Positions 1 through 9,414 of a stretch of DNA of 64,000 bases are shown here, piece after piece. Positions within the stretch are counted from its first letter, which is position 1. Each line of letters begins with the position of its first letter. Below the pieces are notes generated by a model. That model was not told the origin of the DNA. It did no database searches and was given only the letters and a program-made list of their open reading frames with translations. The DNA lies in the NCBI RefSeq assembly GCF_030269605.1, contig NZ_BSTQ01000007.1, positions 297,523 through 361,522 of the forward strand, written 5' to 3'. The DNA comes from Lentzea sp. NBRC 105346 (GTDB lineage: Bacteria > Actinomycetota > Actinomycetes > Mycobacteriales > Pseudonocardiaceae). Made by a program: the position numbers and the translations under genes.

Positions 1-418
1 ACAGGCCGGCCGCGATCCATGCGTCACGTACCAAAGAGCGGCTGCCGAGTGCGTAGGCCGCACCCCAGAACAGAACAGCGCCGGAGATCGGGAACCCGAC
101 GACGCCGATCAGCGCGGCGTTCGCCAGGAAAGCGCCGCACAGCAACAAGACCGTGCGCAGGTCCGCCGGAGCGGTGAGGTCGATGTCCTCGCCGCCTTCG
201 GCTTCACCGCGTCCGCCGCGCAGTACGTCGCGTGCCAGCAGTACGGCGACGATCAGCAACAGCGTGCCGACGACGATCGGTACCGCCTTCGGGCCGACCG
301 GACCGCGCTGGGCGAAGTCCGTCGGGATGCGCAGCGCGTCGGTCAGCACCAGGACGCCCAGCACCAGCAACACGGCACAGACTCCGAGTTCGGAGCGCTC
401 CTTCAACCACGCGTTCAT
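1..418 (-). CDS. tctB: TctB-family small membrane subunit of a tripartite tricarboxylate transporter (3' part missing)
   Basis: Partial gene: it starts at ATG 416-418 and runs off the left edge of the window (139 codons visible). The visible protein is strongly hydrophobic, with a first membrane segment near residues 11-28, a second near 45-62, an acidic loop rich in Gly/Glu, and further helices after residue 85, as expected for the four-helix TctB subunit. Its ATG overlaps the tctC stop (ATGA), so the two are translationally coupled. The large TctA permease should follow beyond the edge. The protein partners with the periplasmic-type binding protein TctC for sodium-driven uptake of di/tricarboxylates. 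The family call rests on hydrophobicity pattern plus position behind tctC. Confidence 0.75.
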   Translation of the reverse strand, partial: MNAWLKERSELGVCAVLLVLGVLVLTDALRIPTDFAQRGPVGPKAVPIVVGTLLLIVAVLLARDVLRGGRGEAEGGEDIDLTAPADLRTVLLLCGAFLANAALIGVVGFPISGAVLFWGAAYALGSRSLVRDAWIAAGL

Positions 419-1401
419 GCGAGTCCCAGATCCTTCAGCACCGTTGCCACCCGCTTGTTCTCCTCTTCGAGGAACGACTTGAACTGGTCTCCTGGCGCGA
501 AGGCGTCGGTCCAGCCGTTGCGCTTCAAGGCGTCTCCCCACTGCGAGGTCTTGTGCAGTGCGGAGAAGAGCTGCACCAGCCGGTCGCGGTCGGCGGAGCT
601 GATGCCGGGCGGGGCGACCACGCCTCGCCAGTTGGAGAACTTGACGTCCACACCGGACTCCGACAGCGTCGGCGCGTCGATGCCCGAGATCCTGGCGGCG
701 CTGGTGACCGCCAGCACGCGGACCGTGCCGGCCTGGATCTGGTCGCGGTACTCGCCGACGCCGGAGACGCCGAACGCGACCTTGCCGCCGAGCACTGACG
801 CGAGCAGTTCGCCGCCGCCGTCGAACTGGACGTAGTTGACGGACTTGGGTTCCAGCCCGATGGCCTTCGCCATCAGCATCGGCGCGAGGTGGTCCGGGCC
901 GCCGGGCGACGAACCGCCGCCGACCGGCACCGCGCCGGGGTTGGCCTTCCAGTCGTCGACCAGCTGCCGCAGCGACGTGTACTTGGAGTCCTTGCCGACC
1001 ACGACGATGTCCGGCTCCTCGATGAGCTTCGCGATCGGCGTGGTGTCCAGCAGGGACGACGGCGACTTGTTCGTGTAGACGCTGCCCACCACGCCGAGGC
1101 CCATCGACATGACCAGCTTGCCGTTGCCGCGCTCGCTGACCGTGCGGCCGAGGCCGACCGTGCCGCCCGCGCCGGGGAGGTTGAACACCTCGGCGTTGCG
1201 GATCAGCTCGGCGTCCTCCATCGCCTTCGCGGCCGTGCGGGCGGTGATGTCGTAGCCGCCGCCGGGCGCGTTGGGCACGAGGACGCGCAGCTGGCGCACC
1301 TGCGTTGTCTCCGCGCTGTCGGCTCCGGGCGTGAGAAGCGGAGGCACCAGCAGCACGGCGGCCAACGCGCCTGCCACCGCCAACCACGTTTTCACCTGCA
1401 T
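415..1401 (-). CDS. tctC: Tripartite tricarboxylate transporter substrate-binding protein (TctC/Bug family)
   Basis: About 328 residues, the normal size for Bug/TctC solute receptors. Residues 1-25 form an export signal (charged start, long Ala/Leu/Val core), followed by the family's typical first strand 'LRVLVPNAPGGGYD', which builds the carboxylate-binding loop. I choose ATG 1399-1401 rather than the longer upstream start because a good Shine-Dalgarno (GGCGGGG) lies just before it and it opens directly with the signal peptide. It captures a carboxylate outside the membrane and hands it to TctA/TctB. It is the first gene of the leftward operon and lies divergent from a CitA/CitB-type two-component system that probably controls it. 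Confidence 0.9.
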   Translation of the reverse strand: MQVKTWLAVAGALAAVLLVPPLLTPGADSAETTQVRQLRVLVPNAPGGGYDITARTAAKAMEDAELIRNAEVFNLPGAGGTVGLGRTVSERGNGKLVMSMGLGVVGSVYTNKSPSSLLDTTPIAKLIEEPDIVVVGKDSKYTSLRQLVDDWKANPGAVPVGGGSSPGGPDHLAPMLMAKAIGLEPKSVNYVQFDGGGELLASVLGGKVAFGVSGVGEYRDQIQAGTVRVLAVTSAARISGIDAPTLSESGVDVKFSNWRGVVAPPGISSADRDRLVQLFSALHKTSQWGDALKRNGWTDAFAPGDQFKSFLEEENKRVATVLKDLGLA

Positions 1402-1512
1402 GTGATCCCCGCCTCTCTGCCGCGTGGTTGGACATGTTGCACTCGTGTAAAACGGGATGTCCCGCTTGCGCACCTAAGGGTTGTTTTGGTCTTTCTGGTC
1501 ACAGGAGGCGCT
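1402..1512. promoter_or_regulatory. Divergent promoter region between tctC and the two-component system
   Basis: This 111-bp gap lies between the divergent starts of tctC and the sensor kinase and must hold both promoters. The right side has a clear ribosome-binding site (GGAGGCG at about 1504-1510) for the kinase ATG at 1513. I could not pick convincing -35/-10 boxes. A CitB-type regulator binding here would explain carboxylate-dependent induction; that is inference from gene order. Confidence 0.5.
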
Positions 1513-3039
1513 ATGGGTGGTCGCCGATCATTGGCCCGCCAGCTGCTCGTGTGGCAACTCGTCGTGGTCATCTGCCTACTGTGCGCTGTCGGAGTGCTGT
1601 CCATCGTCCAGGCGGGCAGCAACTTTCGCATCACGGAGGGCCGCCGCATGCTGTCCGTCGCGGAGAGCGTGGCGGCGAAGCTGCTGGTCCGCACCGAGCT
1701 GAACAGCCGGCAGCAGCGGGACGCGCTGAACGCCGAGGTCGAGACCGCGCGCAGCCTCTCCGGCGCCTCCTCCGTGACGGTCGCAGACCGCGACCGCACG
1801 GTCCGCGCGTCCACCGACCCCGATCAGCTCGACACGCAGTTGGACATCGGCACCAGCAATGCCCTCAGTGGACGGTCGTGGGTGGGCTCGATCGGCGGGT
1901 CGCTCGTCGCGCACGTCCCGGTGATCGACAACTCGCAACGGGTGATCGGCATGGTCGCCGCCGCGCAACAGGAGCCCGGCTTCTTCGAGGGCGTGTTCGA
2001 CTCGTCGGACAACGCGCTGCGCCTGCTCGGCATCGCGCTCGTGATCGGCGTGACGGGGTCGTTGCTGCTGGCGCGCCGGGTGAAGAACCAGACGCTCGGG
2101 CTGGAGCCGCACGAGATCACCGCGCTGGTGGAGAACCGTGAGGCGTTGCTGCACGGCATCAAGGAGGGCGTCGTCGGCCTCGACCCCGGCAACCGGATCA
2201 TCCTGGTGAACGACCCCGCGCGCTCGTTGCTGGCGTTGCCCACCGACGCCGTGGGCCGGCCGGTCGTCGATCTCGGTCTGGATTCACGGTTGGTCGACGT
2301 GCTCACCGGCCGCTCGGAAGGCGCGGACCAGATCGTGCTGGCGGAAGGAAAAGTGCTGACGCTCAACCGGATGCCGATCGAGGGCGCGGGCGCGGTCGTG
2401 ACGCTGCGGGACCGCACCGAGCTGATGACGTTGCAGGACGAGCTGAACGCCTCCAAGCACGCCACGGACACCCTGCGGGCGCAGGCGCACGAGTTCAGCA
2501 ACCGGCTGCACACCATCTCCGGGCTGCTGGAACTCGAGGAGTACGAGGAGGTTCGCGGCTACGTGCACCGGATCAGCTCGGCACAGGACGAGTGGCGGAC
2601 CGAGGTCAGCACACGCATCGGCGACCCGGCCGTGGCCGCGCTGTTGATCGCGAAGGCGTCCCTGGCCGCCGAACGCGGCGTCGGGTTGCGCATGGCGCCG
2701 GACAGCTCGTTGCCGCGCACGGACGAACTGCTGTCCACGGATCTGGTGACAGTATTGGGAAATCTCGTCGACAACGCGCTGGACGCGCTCAATGGCTCCG
2801 GCTGGATCGAGGTGGACGTGCGGGTGGTGGACGGCGAGGTGCGGGTCGTGGTCCGCGACTCGGGTCCGGGCGTGGCACCGGAGATCGCCGAAGAGGTGTT
2901 CCGGCACGGCTTCACGACGAAGGCCGCGTCCCACGGCCAGCGCGGGCTCGGCCTGGCGCTGATCCGCCAGACCTGCCTGCGGCGGGGCGGTTCCGTGCAG
3001 GTCTCGGGTGCGGTGTTCACGGCGGTGCTGCCGCTGTGA
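1513..3039 (+). CDS. CitA/DcuS-type sensor histidine kinase
   Basis: 508 residues. Order: N-terminal membrane helix (about 11-31), extracytoplasmic PAS-like sensor with 'VIDNSQRVIGMV' (about 35-170), second helix (about 176-194), cytoplasmic PAS domain ('GIKEGVVGLDPGNRIILVND', about 213-320), a dimerisation helix with the phospho-acceptor His326 in 'AHEFSNRLHTISGLLEL' typical of the CitA/DcuS/DpiB subfamily, and an ATPase domain with N box 'NLVDNALDAL' and G boxes 'DSGPGV' and 'RGLGLAL'. The start at 1513 has a GGAGGCG site. It likely senses a di- or tricarboxylate imported by the divergent TctABC system. The stop overlaps the next gene's GTG. Confidence 0.92.
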   Translation: MGGRRSLARQLLVWQLVVVICLLCAVGVLSIVQAGSNFRITEGRRMLSVAESVAAKLLVRTELNSRQQRDALNAEVETARSLSGASSVTVADRDRTVRASTDPDQLDTQLDIGTSNALSGRSWVGSIGGSLVAHVPVIDNSQRVIGMVAAAQQEPGFFEGVFDSSDNALRLLGIALVIGVTGSLLLARRVKNQTLGLEPHEITALVENREALLHGIKEGVVGLDPGNRIILVNDPARSLLALPTDAVGRPVVDLGLDSRLVDVLTGRSEGADQIVLAEGKVLTLNRMPIEGAGAVVTLRDRTELMTLQDELNASKHATDTLRAQAHEFSNRLHTISGLLELEEYEEVRGYVHRISSAQDEWRTEVSTRIGDPAVAALLIAKASLAAERGVGLRMAPDSSLPRTDELLSTDLVTVLGNLVDNALDALNGSGWIEVDVRVVDGEVRVVVRDSGPGVAPEIAEEVFRHGFTTKAASHGQRGLGLALIRQTCLRRGGSVQVSGAVFTAVLPL

Positions 3040-3701
3040 TCCGGGTGCTCGTCGTCGACGACGACTTCATGGTCGCCAAGGTGCACAGCGGATATGTCGC
3101 GCGCACCCCCGGTTTCGCCGTGGTCGGTGTCGCGCACAACGGCGCCGACGCCCTGCGGCTCGCTGAGGAATTGAAACCCGACCTCGTGCTGCTCGACGTG
3201 TATCTGCCCGACATGGACGGGCTTTCCGTGCTGCGGCAGCTGCGCGCCTCACTGGACGTGGACGTCATCGTGATCACCGCGGCCACCGACGTGGACACCG
3301 TGCGCGGCGCCATGCGGGGCGGGGTGCTGCACTACCTGATCAAGCCCTTCGAGTACGCGGCCTTGCGGGACCAGCTCGCGCATTTCGCTTCGCTGCACGA
3401 ACGGTTGCACCGGCTGGCGTCCGCGGGACAGGCCGATGTGGACCAGGTGTTCGGCGCGCGGCCGTCCGCCCGGCCCGTGCTGCCCAAGGGGTTGACACTG
3501 GAGACGGCCCGGCTGGTCGAGGGCGCCTTGCGGGCTCACCCGGACGGGTTGTCCGCATCCGAGTGCGCTTCGGAGACCGGCGTTGCGCGCGTCAGCGCCC
3601 GGCGGTATCTCGAACACTTCGTCGCGGTCGGGAAGGCCGAGGTGAGCCTGCGTTATGGCGGGACCGGCCGGCCTGAAAGGCGCTACGCCTGGGTCCAGTG
3701 A
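3036..3701 (+). CDS. CitB/DcuR-type response regulator
   Basis: 221 residues starting at GTG 3036, which overlaps the kinase stop (GTGA), so kinase and regulator are coupled. Receiver domain residues 1-120 has the acidic pocket 'VVDDD', phospho-acceptor Asp54 in 'LLDVYLPDMDG', a Thr near residue 80 ('VITAATD') and Lys in 'IKPFEY'. The C-terminal part (about 155-221) is a winged/helix-turn-helix segment ('SASECASETGVARVSARRYLEHFV') like CitB/DcuR. It should activate the divergent tct operon when phosphorylated by the neighbouring kinase. Confidence 0.92.
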   Translation: MIRVLVVDDDFMVAKVHSGYVARTPGFAVVGVAHNGADALRLAEELKPDLVLLDVYLPDMDGLSVLRQLRASLDVDVIVITAATDVDTVRGAMRGGVLHYLIKPFEYAALRDQLAHFASLHERLHRLASAGQADVDQVFGARPSARPVLPKGLTLETARLVEGALRAHPDGLSASECASETGVARVSARRYLEHFVAVGKAEVSLRYGGTGRPERRYAWVQ

Positions 3702-3764
3702 TGAGTTCTCGCGCCCGTACCAGTCATACCTATGACGAGTACGACGAGGCGGGAGGACGACGTG

Positions 3765-4760
3765 ATGAGTGCGGGAACACTGCTGGAGGAGCTGGGCGTG
3801 AGCGGTCTGGGCGAGGTCGACGAACCGGCGTTCACGGGGTTGGCGGAGCGGCACCGGCGGGAGCTGCACGTGCACTGTTACCGGATGCTGGGGTCGTTCG
3901 AGGACGCCGAGGACACCGTGCAGGAGACGTTCCTGCGCGCCTGGCGGCGGCGGGAGACCTTCGAGGGGCGGTCGTTCCGGGCCTGGCTGTACCGGATCGC
4001 GACCAACGCCTGCCTGGACCTGCTCGCCAAGATCCGCCCGGAGCCCGCGACCGGCGGCGAGGTGCGGTGGCTGCAGCCCTACCCGGACCGGCTGCTCGAC
4101 GAGTTGCCCGCGGGCGAGGTGGACGAACCGGAGACGGTCGCCCTCGCGCGGGAGACGATCGAGCTGGCGTACCTGGTCGCGGTCCAGCACCTCGCGCCGC
4201 GCCCGCGGGCCGTGCTGATCCTGCGGGACGTGCTCGGCTGGCCGGCGAAGGACGTCGCGGAGCTCCTCGGGGACTCCGTCAACTCCGTGAACAGCGCGCT
4301 GCAACGGGCCCGCGCCGGCATGCGGGAGCACCTGCCGGCCGAGCGGCAGGACTGGACCGGCGGTGAGGAGGACGCCGGAACGCGCGAGCTGGTGCGCCGC
4401 TACACCGAGGCCAGCGTCGCCACGGACATCGACCGGCTCGCCGCGATGGTGCGGGACGACGTCCGCTGCTCGATGCCGCCCACGCCGGGCTTGTACGTCG
4501 GCCGCGACACGGTGGTGAACTACTGGGTCGAGAGCGGCTTCGAGGGCATGACGGGTCTGCGCGCCGTCCCCACCTCCGTGAACCGGCAACCCGCCGTCGC
4601 CTACTACCACTGGCGGGAGCAGGAGAACGCATACCTACCGCTGACGATCGACGTCCTGCGCATCACCGGCGGGGCGATCACCGAGATCATCACGTTCCAC
4701 GACGACCGGTTCCCGCGGCTCGGGCTGCCGGAGCGCCTCCCGGCGGACGGGACGGAGTAG
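3765..4760 (+). CDS. ECF-like sigma-70 factor with C-terminal SnoaL-like domain
   Basis: About 331 residues. Region 2 includes 'CYRMLGSFEDAEDTVQETFLRAWRR' (core binding and -10 recognition), region 4 includes 'LILRDVLGWPAKDVAELLGDSVNSVNSALQRAR' (-35 recognition). The extra C-terminal 120 residues look like a SnoaL/NTF2-fold domain ('LVRRYTEASVATDIDRLAAMVRDDVR...YVGRDTVVNYW'), the arrangement seen in SigG/ECF41-like factors where the tail replaces a separate anti-sigma. I prefer ATG 3765 over 3732 because GGGAGGA precedes it by eight bases. No anti-sigma gene is adjacent. Confidence 0.85.
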   Translation: MSAGTLLEELGVSGLGEVDEPAFTGLAERHRRELHVHCYRMLGSFEDAEDTVQETFLRAWRRRETFEGRSFRAWLYRIATNACLDLLAKIRPEPATGGEVRWLQPYPDRLLDELPAGEVDEPETVALARETIELAYLVAVQHLAPRPRAVLILRDVLGWPAKDVAELLGDSVNSVNSALQRARAGMREHLPAERQDWTGGEEDAGTRELVRRYTEASVATDIDRLAAMVRDDVRCSMPPTPGLYVGRDTVVNYWVESGFEGMTGLRAVPTSVNRQPAVAYYHWREQENAYLPLTIDVLRITGGAITEIITFHDDRFPRLGLPERLPADGTE

Positions 4761-4764
4761 TCCG

Positions 4765-5166
4765 ATGTGGACACGACCCCACCGGTTCCGCCGACTCGCG
4801 GTCACCGGCCTCGTTGCCACGCTCGCGGCGATGGTGACCACCACCCTCGCCGCTGCGCTTGCCCAGGCCGTTGGCGTCGACTTCGAGGTGCCCGACGGTG
4901 GCGAGACGATCCCGTTGCCAGGGTTCGCCGTCGTGACCGGGTTCTTCTCGGTCGTGGGCATCGTCATCGCCGTCGCTCTGCTTCGGTGGAGCGCTCGCCC
5001 GGCCGAGCGGTTCGTGTTGACGGCCGTGTCGCTGACCGCGATCTCGTTGGTGCCGCCCCTCATCGCCGGGGCGAACACTTCCACCGCCACCGCCCTCGTC
5101 GGGCTGCACCTCGTCGCCGCGACGGTGATGATTCCCGCCCTGGCGTGGAGCCTTCGCACCGACTGA
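4765..5166 (+). CDS. Small four-helix membrane protein (DUF6069-like)
   Basis: 133 residues with four predicted membrane helices (about 11-32, 50-72, 84-101 and 106-127) and a short polar loop 'DFEVPDGGETIPLPGF' between the first two. This resembles the DUF6069 family of actinobacterial membrane proteins; function unknown. It starts four bases after the sigma-factor stop, so it is probably co-transcribed with it and could be a target or modulator of that regulon. Confidence 0.7.
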   Translation: MWTRPHRFRRLAVTGLVATLAAMVTTTLAAALAQAVGVDFEVPDGGETIPLPGFAVVTGFFSVVGIVIAVALLRWSARPAERFVLTAVSLTAISLVPPLIAGANTSTATALVGLHLVAATVMIPALAWSLRTD

Positions 5167-5168
5167 CG

Positions 5169-5597
5169 TCAGTCCCAGCCGCCGCCGGAACGACCGCGCT
5201 TCGTCTCACCGCGCCGCTTCTTCTGGGCGATCCGCCGTTCCTTCGCACCACGGCTGGGCTTCGTCGGCCGGCGCACCTTCGGCGGCGGCGCGGCGGCCGC
5301 GCGCAGCACGTTCGCCAGCCGTTCCCTGGCGGCGGCACGGTTCTGCAGCTGGGCCCGGAACTCCGACGCGGCGATCGTGAGCACGCCGTCGACGAGCCGG
5401 CCCTCCAGCCGTTGCAGCATGCGCTCGCGGAAGTGCTCGGGGATCGACGGCGAGCGCGCCACGTCGAACGACAGCTCGACGCGGCTGTCCGCGGTGTTCA
5501 CGCCCTGCCCGCCGGGGCCGGACGACCGGGAGAAGCGTTCGCGCAACTCGGACCCCGGTATCACCAGGGTCCGCGTCACGGTCACGTCGTCAGCCAC
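5169..5597 (-). CDS. arfB: Alternative ribosome-rescue peptidyl-tRNA hydrolase ArfB
   Basis: About 142 residues. The release-factor-like GGQ loop is present in 'SSGPGGQGVNTADSRVEL', followed by a conserved alpha/beta core and a very basic C-terminal tail (about 105-142, 'KPSRGAKERRIAQKKRRGETKRGR') that in ArfB/ICT1 enters the empty mRNA channel of stalled ribosomes. It hydrolyses peptidyl-tRNA on ribosomes lacking a stop codon. The start used is GTG 5597; an upstream in-frame ATG would overlap the next gene and adds an unlikely Arg-rich extension. It converges on the membrane-protein gene at 5166. Confidence 0.88.
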   Translation of the reverse strand: MADDVTVTRTLVIPGSELRERFSRSSGPGGQGVNTADSRVELSFDVARSPSIPEHFRERMLQRLEGRLVDGVLTIAASEFRAQLQNRAAARERLANVLRAAAAPPPKVRRPTKPSRGAKERRIAQKKRRGETKRGRSGGGWD

Positions 5598-5607
5598 GTC
5601 GATCAGG

Positions 5608-6204
5608 TTAGAACGTGAGGCCCGGCAGCGACGCATAGGTTTTCAGCGTCTCGACGCGTTCCGGCGGGACGCGCGGTGTGTCGGAGGTGGAGATCACCCG
5701 GATATGCGTCCCGTCGGGCAGGAACGCGCTCACCTCGCGGCGCAGGCCGTCCGACGGGTGCACCACCAAGCGCCGGTCCGGGAGATCGATGACCTCGCAG
5801 TCGTCGCACGGACGGTAGACCTCCCAGCGCACCTCAACGATCAGCGTGATCGTGATGGGCGGGTTGCTTTCCATGACCATCGTGCGTTCGCCGGCATAGT
5901 GGTCGCCCTTGTTGACGACCGTGAACGGGCGGTTGGCCGCGTCGAGCACCTTCGTCAGCTCGGCGGCGTGCTGGTCCGACGTGGGTGGCGCGGGCGGGAG
6001 CGCGGTAGGCAGCCATGACGCCGGCCGGTCCACGGCGTGGTACGCGACCGGGCCGCCCGCCAGCACCAGGGCGACCGCGGCGGCCCCCATCCACGCGCGC
6101 AGGTGCAGCCGTTTCCTGCCTCTGCCGATCACGCGGGCCTTGTCGATCCCCAACGGCGGCTCGTCGTCGAGCGCGCTGGTCAGCAACGTGCGGATGTCGG
6201 TCAT
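5608..6204 (-). CDS. Single-pass membrane protein, probable anti-sigma partner of the adjacent SigE-family factor
   Basis: 198 residues. A cytosolic N-terminus of about 37 residues with 'IGRGRKRLHLR' precedes one membrane helix (about 38-55, 'WMGAAAVALVLAGGPVAYHAV'), then an extracytoplasmic domain of mixed strands with no family I recognise. It overlaps the sigma-factor gene by ATGA (6201-6204), the classic arrangement for a sigma factor followed by its membrane anti-sigma. The N-terminus is too short for a standard zinc-binding ZAS domain, so the anti-sigma role is inferred from topology and coupling only. Confidence 0.65.
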   Translation of the reverse strand: MTDIRTLLTSALDDEPPLGIDKARVIGRGRKRLHLRAWMGAAAVALVLAGGPVAYHAVDRPASWLPTALPPAPPTSDQHAAELTKVLDAANRPFTVVNKGDHYAGERTMVMESNPPITITLIVEVRWEVYRPCDDCEVIDLPDRRLVVHPSDGLRREVSAFLPDGTHIRVISTSDTPRVPPERVETLKTYASLPGLTF

Positions 6205-6692
6205 GGCCGCTCCTCGAGTGCGGGGTCACCGAGCAGCGAGCGCAACGCGGCGAGGCCCTTCGCCGCCTGGCTCTTCACGGTGCCTTCGGTGCGACCGAGG
6301 AGACGGGCGACCTCGCCGACGCTGAGGTCCTCCCAGTAGCGCAGCACCACGACCGTGCGCTGGCCGGAAGGCAATGCGGCCAACGCCCGCCGCACGTCGA
6401 GATCGGGCGAAGCCGGCGACACCGCTGTGTCCGGCAGGTCGCGCACCGCGCGCTCGCGGCGGAAGAATCCGCGGCGCGACTCGTCGACGGCGGCACGCAC
6501 CAGCACCTTGCGGGCGTAGGCGTCGACGGTGCCCGACCGCTGGACCCGCGGCCACGCCACATAAAGCTTGGCCAACGCGTTCTGGACGATGTCCTCGGCC
6601 CGGTGCCAGTCGCCGCACAGCAGGAACGCCGTGCGGCGCATCACGAGCGCACGCGCGTCGACGTACTCCCCGAACTCGCGGTCTCGATCCAC
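6201..6692 (-). CDS. SigE-family ECF RNA polymerase sigma factor
   Basis: 163 residues. Sigma region 2 ('FLLCGDWHRAEDIVQNALAKLYVAW') and region 4 ('ALPSGQRTVVVLRYWEDLSVGEVARLLGRTEGTVKSQAAKGLAAL') are complete, with the short linker typical of the actinobacterial SigE family (Streptomyces/Pseudonocardiales type, about 165-175 residues). The gene is followed, with ATGA overlap, by a single-pass membrane protein that likely restrains it. Promoter should lie in 6693-6744. Confidence 0.9.
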   Translation of the reverse strand: MDRDREFGEYVDARALVMRRTAFLLCGDWHRAEDIVQNALAKLYVAWPRVQRSGTVDAYARKVLVRAAVDESRRGFFRRERAVRDLPDTAVSPASPDLDVRRALAALPSGQRTVVVLRYWEDLSVGEVARLLGRTEGTVKSQAAKGLAALRSLLGDPALEERP

Positions 6693-6704
6693 CCAACCCC
6701 CTCG

Positions 6705-6727
6705 GTCGCCGCTTAATACGCGGCGAC
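6705..6727 (-). terminator. Small hairpin between purM and the SigE-family gene
   Basis: Perfect 8-bp GC-rich stem (GTCGCCGC / GCGGCGAC) around a 7-base A/T-rich loop. It sits between the purM stop and the sigma-factor start, both on the minus strand, so it may terminate purM transcription. No U-run follows, so it could equally be a protein-binding palindrome. Confidence 0.4.
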
Positions 6728-6744
6728 GACCGGGAAAGGTTGCC

Positions 6745-7800
<1,056 letters not shown>

Positions 7801-7829
7801 GTCAACTTCTTCCACTCAAAGAAAACGGG

Positions 7830-9335
7830 TCATGGCCTACGGAGAGCGTCTTCGGCACCGTACCCGTTGGCGAGGACGGGAGCGGCCGAGCCCGCCACGC
7901 CCTTGAGCCCTTCCAGCAGGTGCTTGCCGATGCGCGCGTCGTCCGGCAGCGGGATCGGGTACTCGCCGTCGAAGCACGCCGAGCAGAGCCGCGTCCGGGG
8001 CTGCTCGGTGGCCGCGACGAGGTTCTCCAGCGACACATAACCCAACGAGTCGGCGCCCACCGAGCGACGGATGCCGTCGTCGTCGAGGCCGTTCGCGATG
8101 AGCTCGGCGCGCGAGGCGAAGTCGATCCCGTAGAAGCACGGCCACTTGACCGGCGGCGACGCGATGCGGACGTGCACCTCGACCGCGCCCGCCTCGCGCA
8201 GCATGCGGACCAGCGCGCGCTGGGTGTTTCCGCGCACGATCGAGTCGTCGACCACGACGAGCCGCTTGCCGCGGATGATGTCGCGCAACGGGTTGAGCTT
8301 CAGCCGGATGCCGAGCTGGCGGATCGTCTGGGACGGCTGGATGAACGTCCGGCCGACGTAGGCGTTCTTGACCAGGCCTGTCCCGTACGGGATGCCCGAG
8401 GCCTGGGCGTAGCCGATCGCGGCCGGCGTGCCGGACTCCGGCACCGGGATGACCAGGTCGGCCTCGGCCGGGTGCTCCTTGGCGAGCCGGCGACCGATCT
8501 CGACGCGGGTCGCGTGCACGGAACGGCCGGAGATCGTGGTGTCCGGACGCGCCAGGTAGACGTACTCGAAGATGCAGCCCTTGGGCTCGGGGTTCGCGAA
8601 CCGCGACGAGCGCAGGCCGTCGGCGTCGATCGCGATGAGCTCGCCCGGCTCGACCTCGCGGACGAACGACGCGCCGACGATGTCCAGCGCAGCGGTCTCG
8701 GACGCGACGACCCAGCCGCGCTCCAGGCGGCCGAGCACCAGCGGGCGCACGCCGTGCGGGTCGCGCGCCGCGTACAGCGTCGACTCGTCGGAGAACGTCA
8801 GGCAGAACGCGCCGCGCAGCGTCGGCAGCAGCTCGAGGGCCGCCTGCTCGATGCCCTTGTCGGCGGCGGTGTGCGCGAGCAGGCCGCAGACGATGTCGGA
8901 GTCGGTGGTGGCGCCGTTGCGCTCGACGATGCCCAGCTCCTGGGCGCGCGCGAGCAGTTCGGCGGTGTTCACCAGGTTGCCGTTGTGTCCGAGCGACAGG
9001 CCACTGCCCGCCGCGGTCGTGCGGAACGTCGGCTGGGCGTTCTCCCAGGTCGTCGACCCGGTCGTCGAGTAGCGGCAGTGGCCGACGGCGACGTGGCCGC
9101 GCAACGACTGCAGCACCTGCTCGTCGAACACCTGGCTGACCAGGCCCAGGTCCTTGAAGACCACGACCTGCGAGCCGTCGCCGACGGAGATGCCGGCCGC
9201 CTCCTGGCCGCGGTGCTGCAACGCGTAGAGGCCGTAGTAGGTGAGCTTGGCGACTTCTTCACCGGGAGCCCAGACGCCGAAGACGCCGCACTCCTCACGA
9301 GGTTCCGGGTCGGGCTGGGAATGGTCGGCGACCAC
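7830..9335 (-). CDS. purF: Amidophosphoribosyltransferase
   Basis: 501 residues. Transfers the glutamine amide nitrogen to PRPP, the committed step of purine synthesis. The N-terminal glutaminase nucleophile is Cys16 after a 15-residue propeptide ('REECGVFGVW'), so processing must remove the leader. Other landmarks: 'LQHRGQEAAGI', 'GHCRYSTTGSTTWENAQP', and the PRPP loop 'RLVVVDDSIVRGNTQRALV'. Starts at GTG 9335 with GGGAG upstream. First gene of the purF-purM operon. Confidence 0.97.
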   Translation of the reverse strand: MVADHSQPDPEPREECGVFGVWAPGEEVAKLTYYGLYALQHRGQEAAGISVGDGSQVVVFKDLGLVSQVFDEQVLQSLRGHVAVGHCRYSTTGSTTWENAQPTFRTTAAGSGLSLGHNGNLVNTAELLARAQELGIVERNGATTDSDIVCGLLAHTAADKGIEQAALELLPTLRGAFCLTFSDESTLYAARDPHGVRPLVLGRLERGWVVASETAALDIVGASFVREVEPGELIAIDADGLRSSRFANPEPKGCIFEYVYLARPDTTISGRSVHATRVEIGRRLAKEHPAEADLVIPVPESGTPAAIGYAQASGIPYGTGLVKNAYVGRTFIQPSQTIRQLGIRLKLNPLRDIIRGKRLVVVDDSIVRGNTQRALVRMLREAGAVEVHVRIASPPVKWPCFYGIDFASRAELIANGLDDDGIRRSVGADSLGYVSLENLVAATEQPRTRLCSACFDGEYPIPLPDDARIGKHLLEGLKGVAGSAAPVLANGYGAEDALRRP

Positions 9336-9381
9336 CGAAAGGCTCCCTCAGGATGGGGGGCAGGCTGCCTTCCGAGTGTAA

Positions 9382-9414
9382 GTGCCGATGGGGGTCAATC
9401 ACCCCCATCGGCAC
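9382..9414 (-). terminator. Perfect 14-bp hairpin terminator after the FAD oxidoreductase
   Basis: The arms GTGCCGATGGGGGT and its complement pair perfectly around a 5-base loop (CAATC). It overlaps the last codon and stop of the upstream minus-strand oxidoreductase gene and lies about 47 bases before purF, so it should separate the two transcripts. No long U-run is visible, as is common in high-GC actinobacteria. Confidence 0.75.

Noticed and set aside
889..1512. Upstream extension of the sensor kinase to 716 residues
   Set aside because: The added part is antisense to tctC and low-complexity; ATG 1513 has a strong ribosome-binding site and starts with the expected membrane helix.
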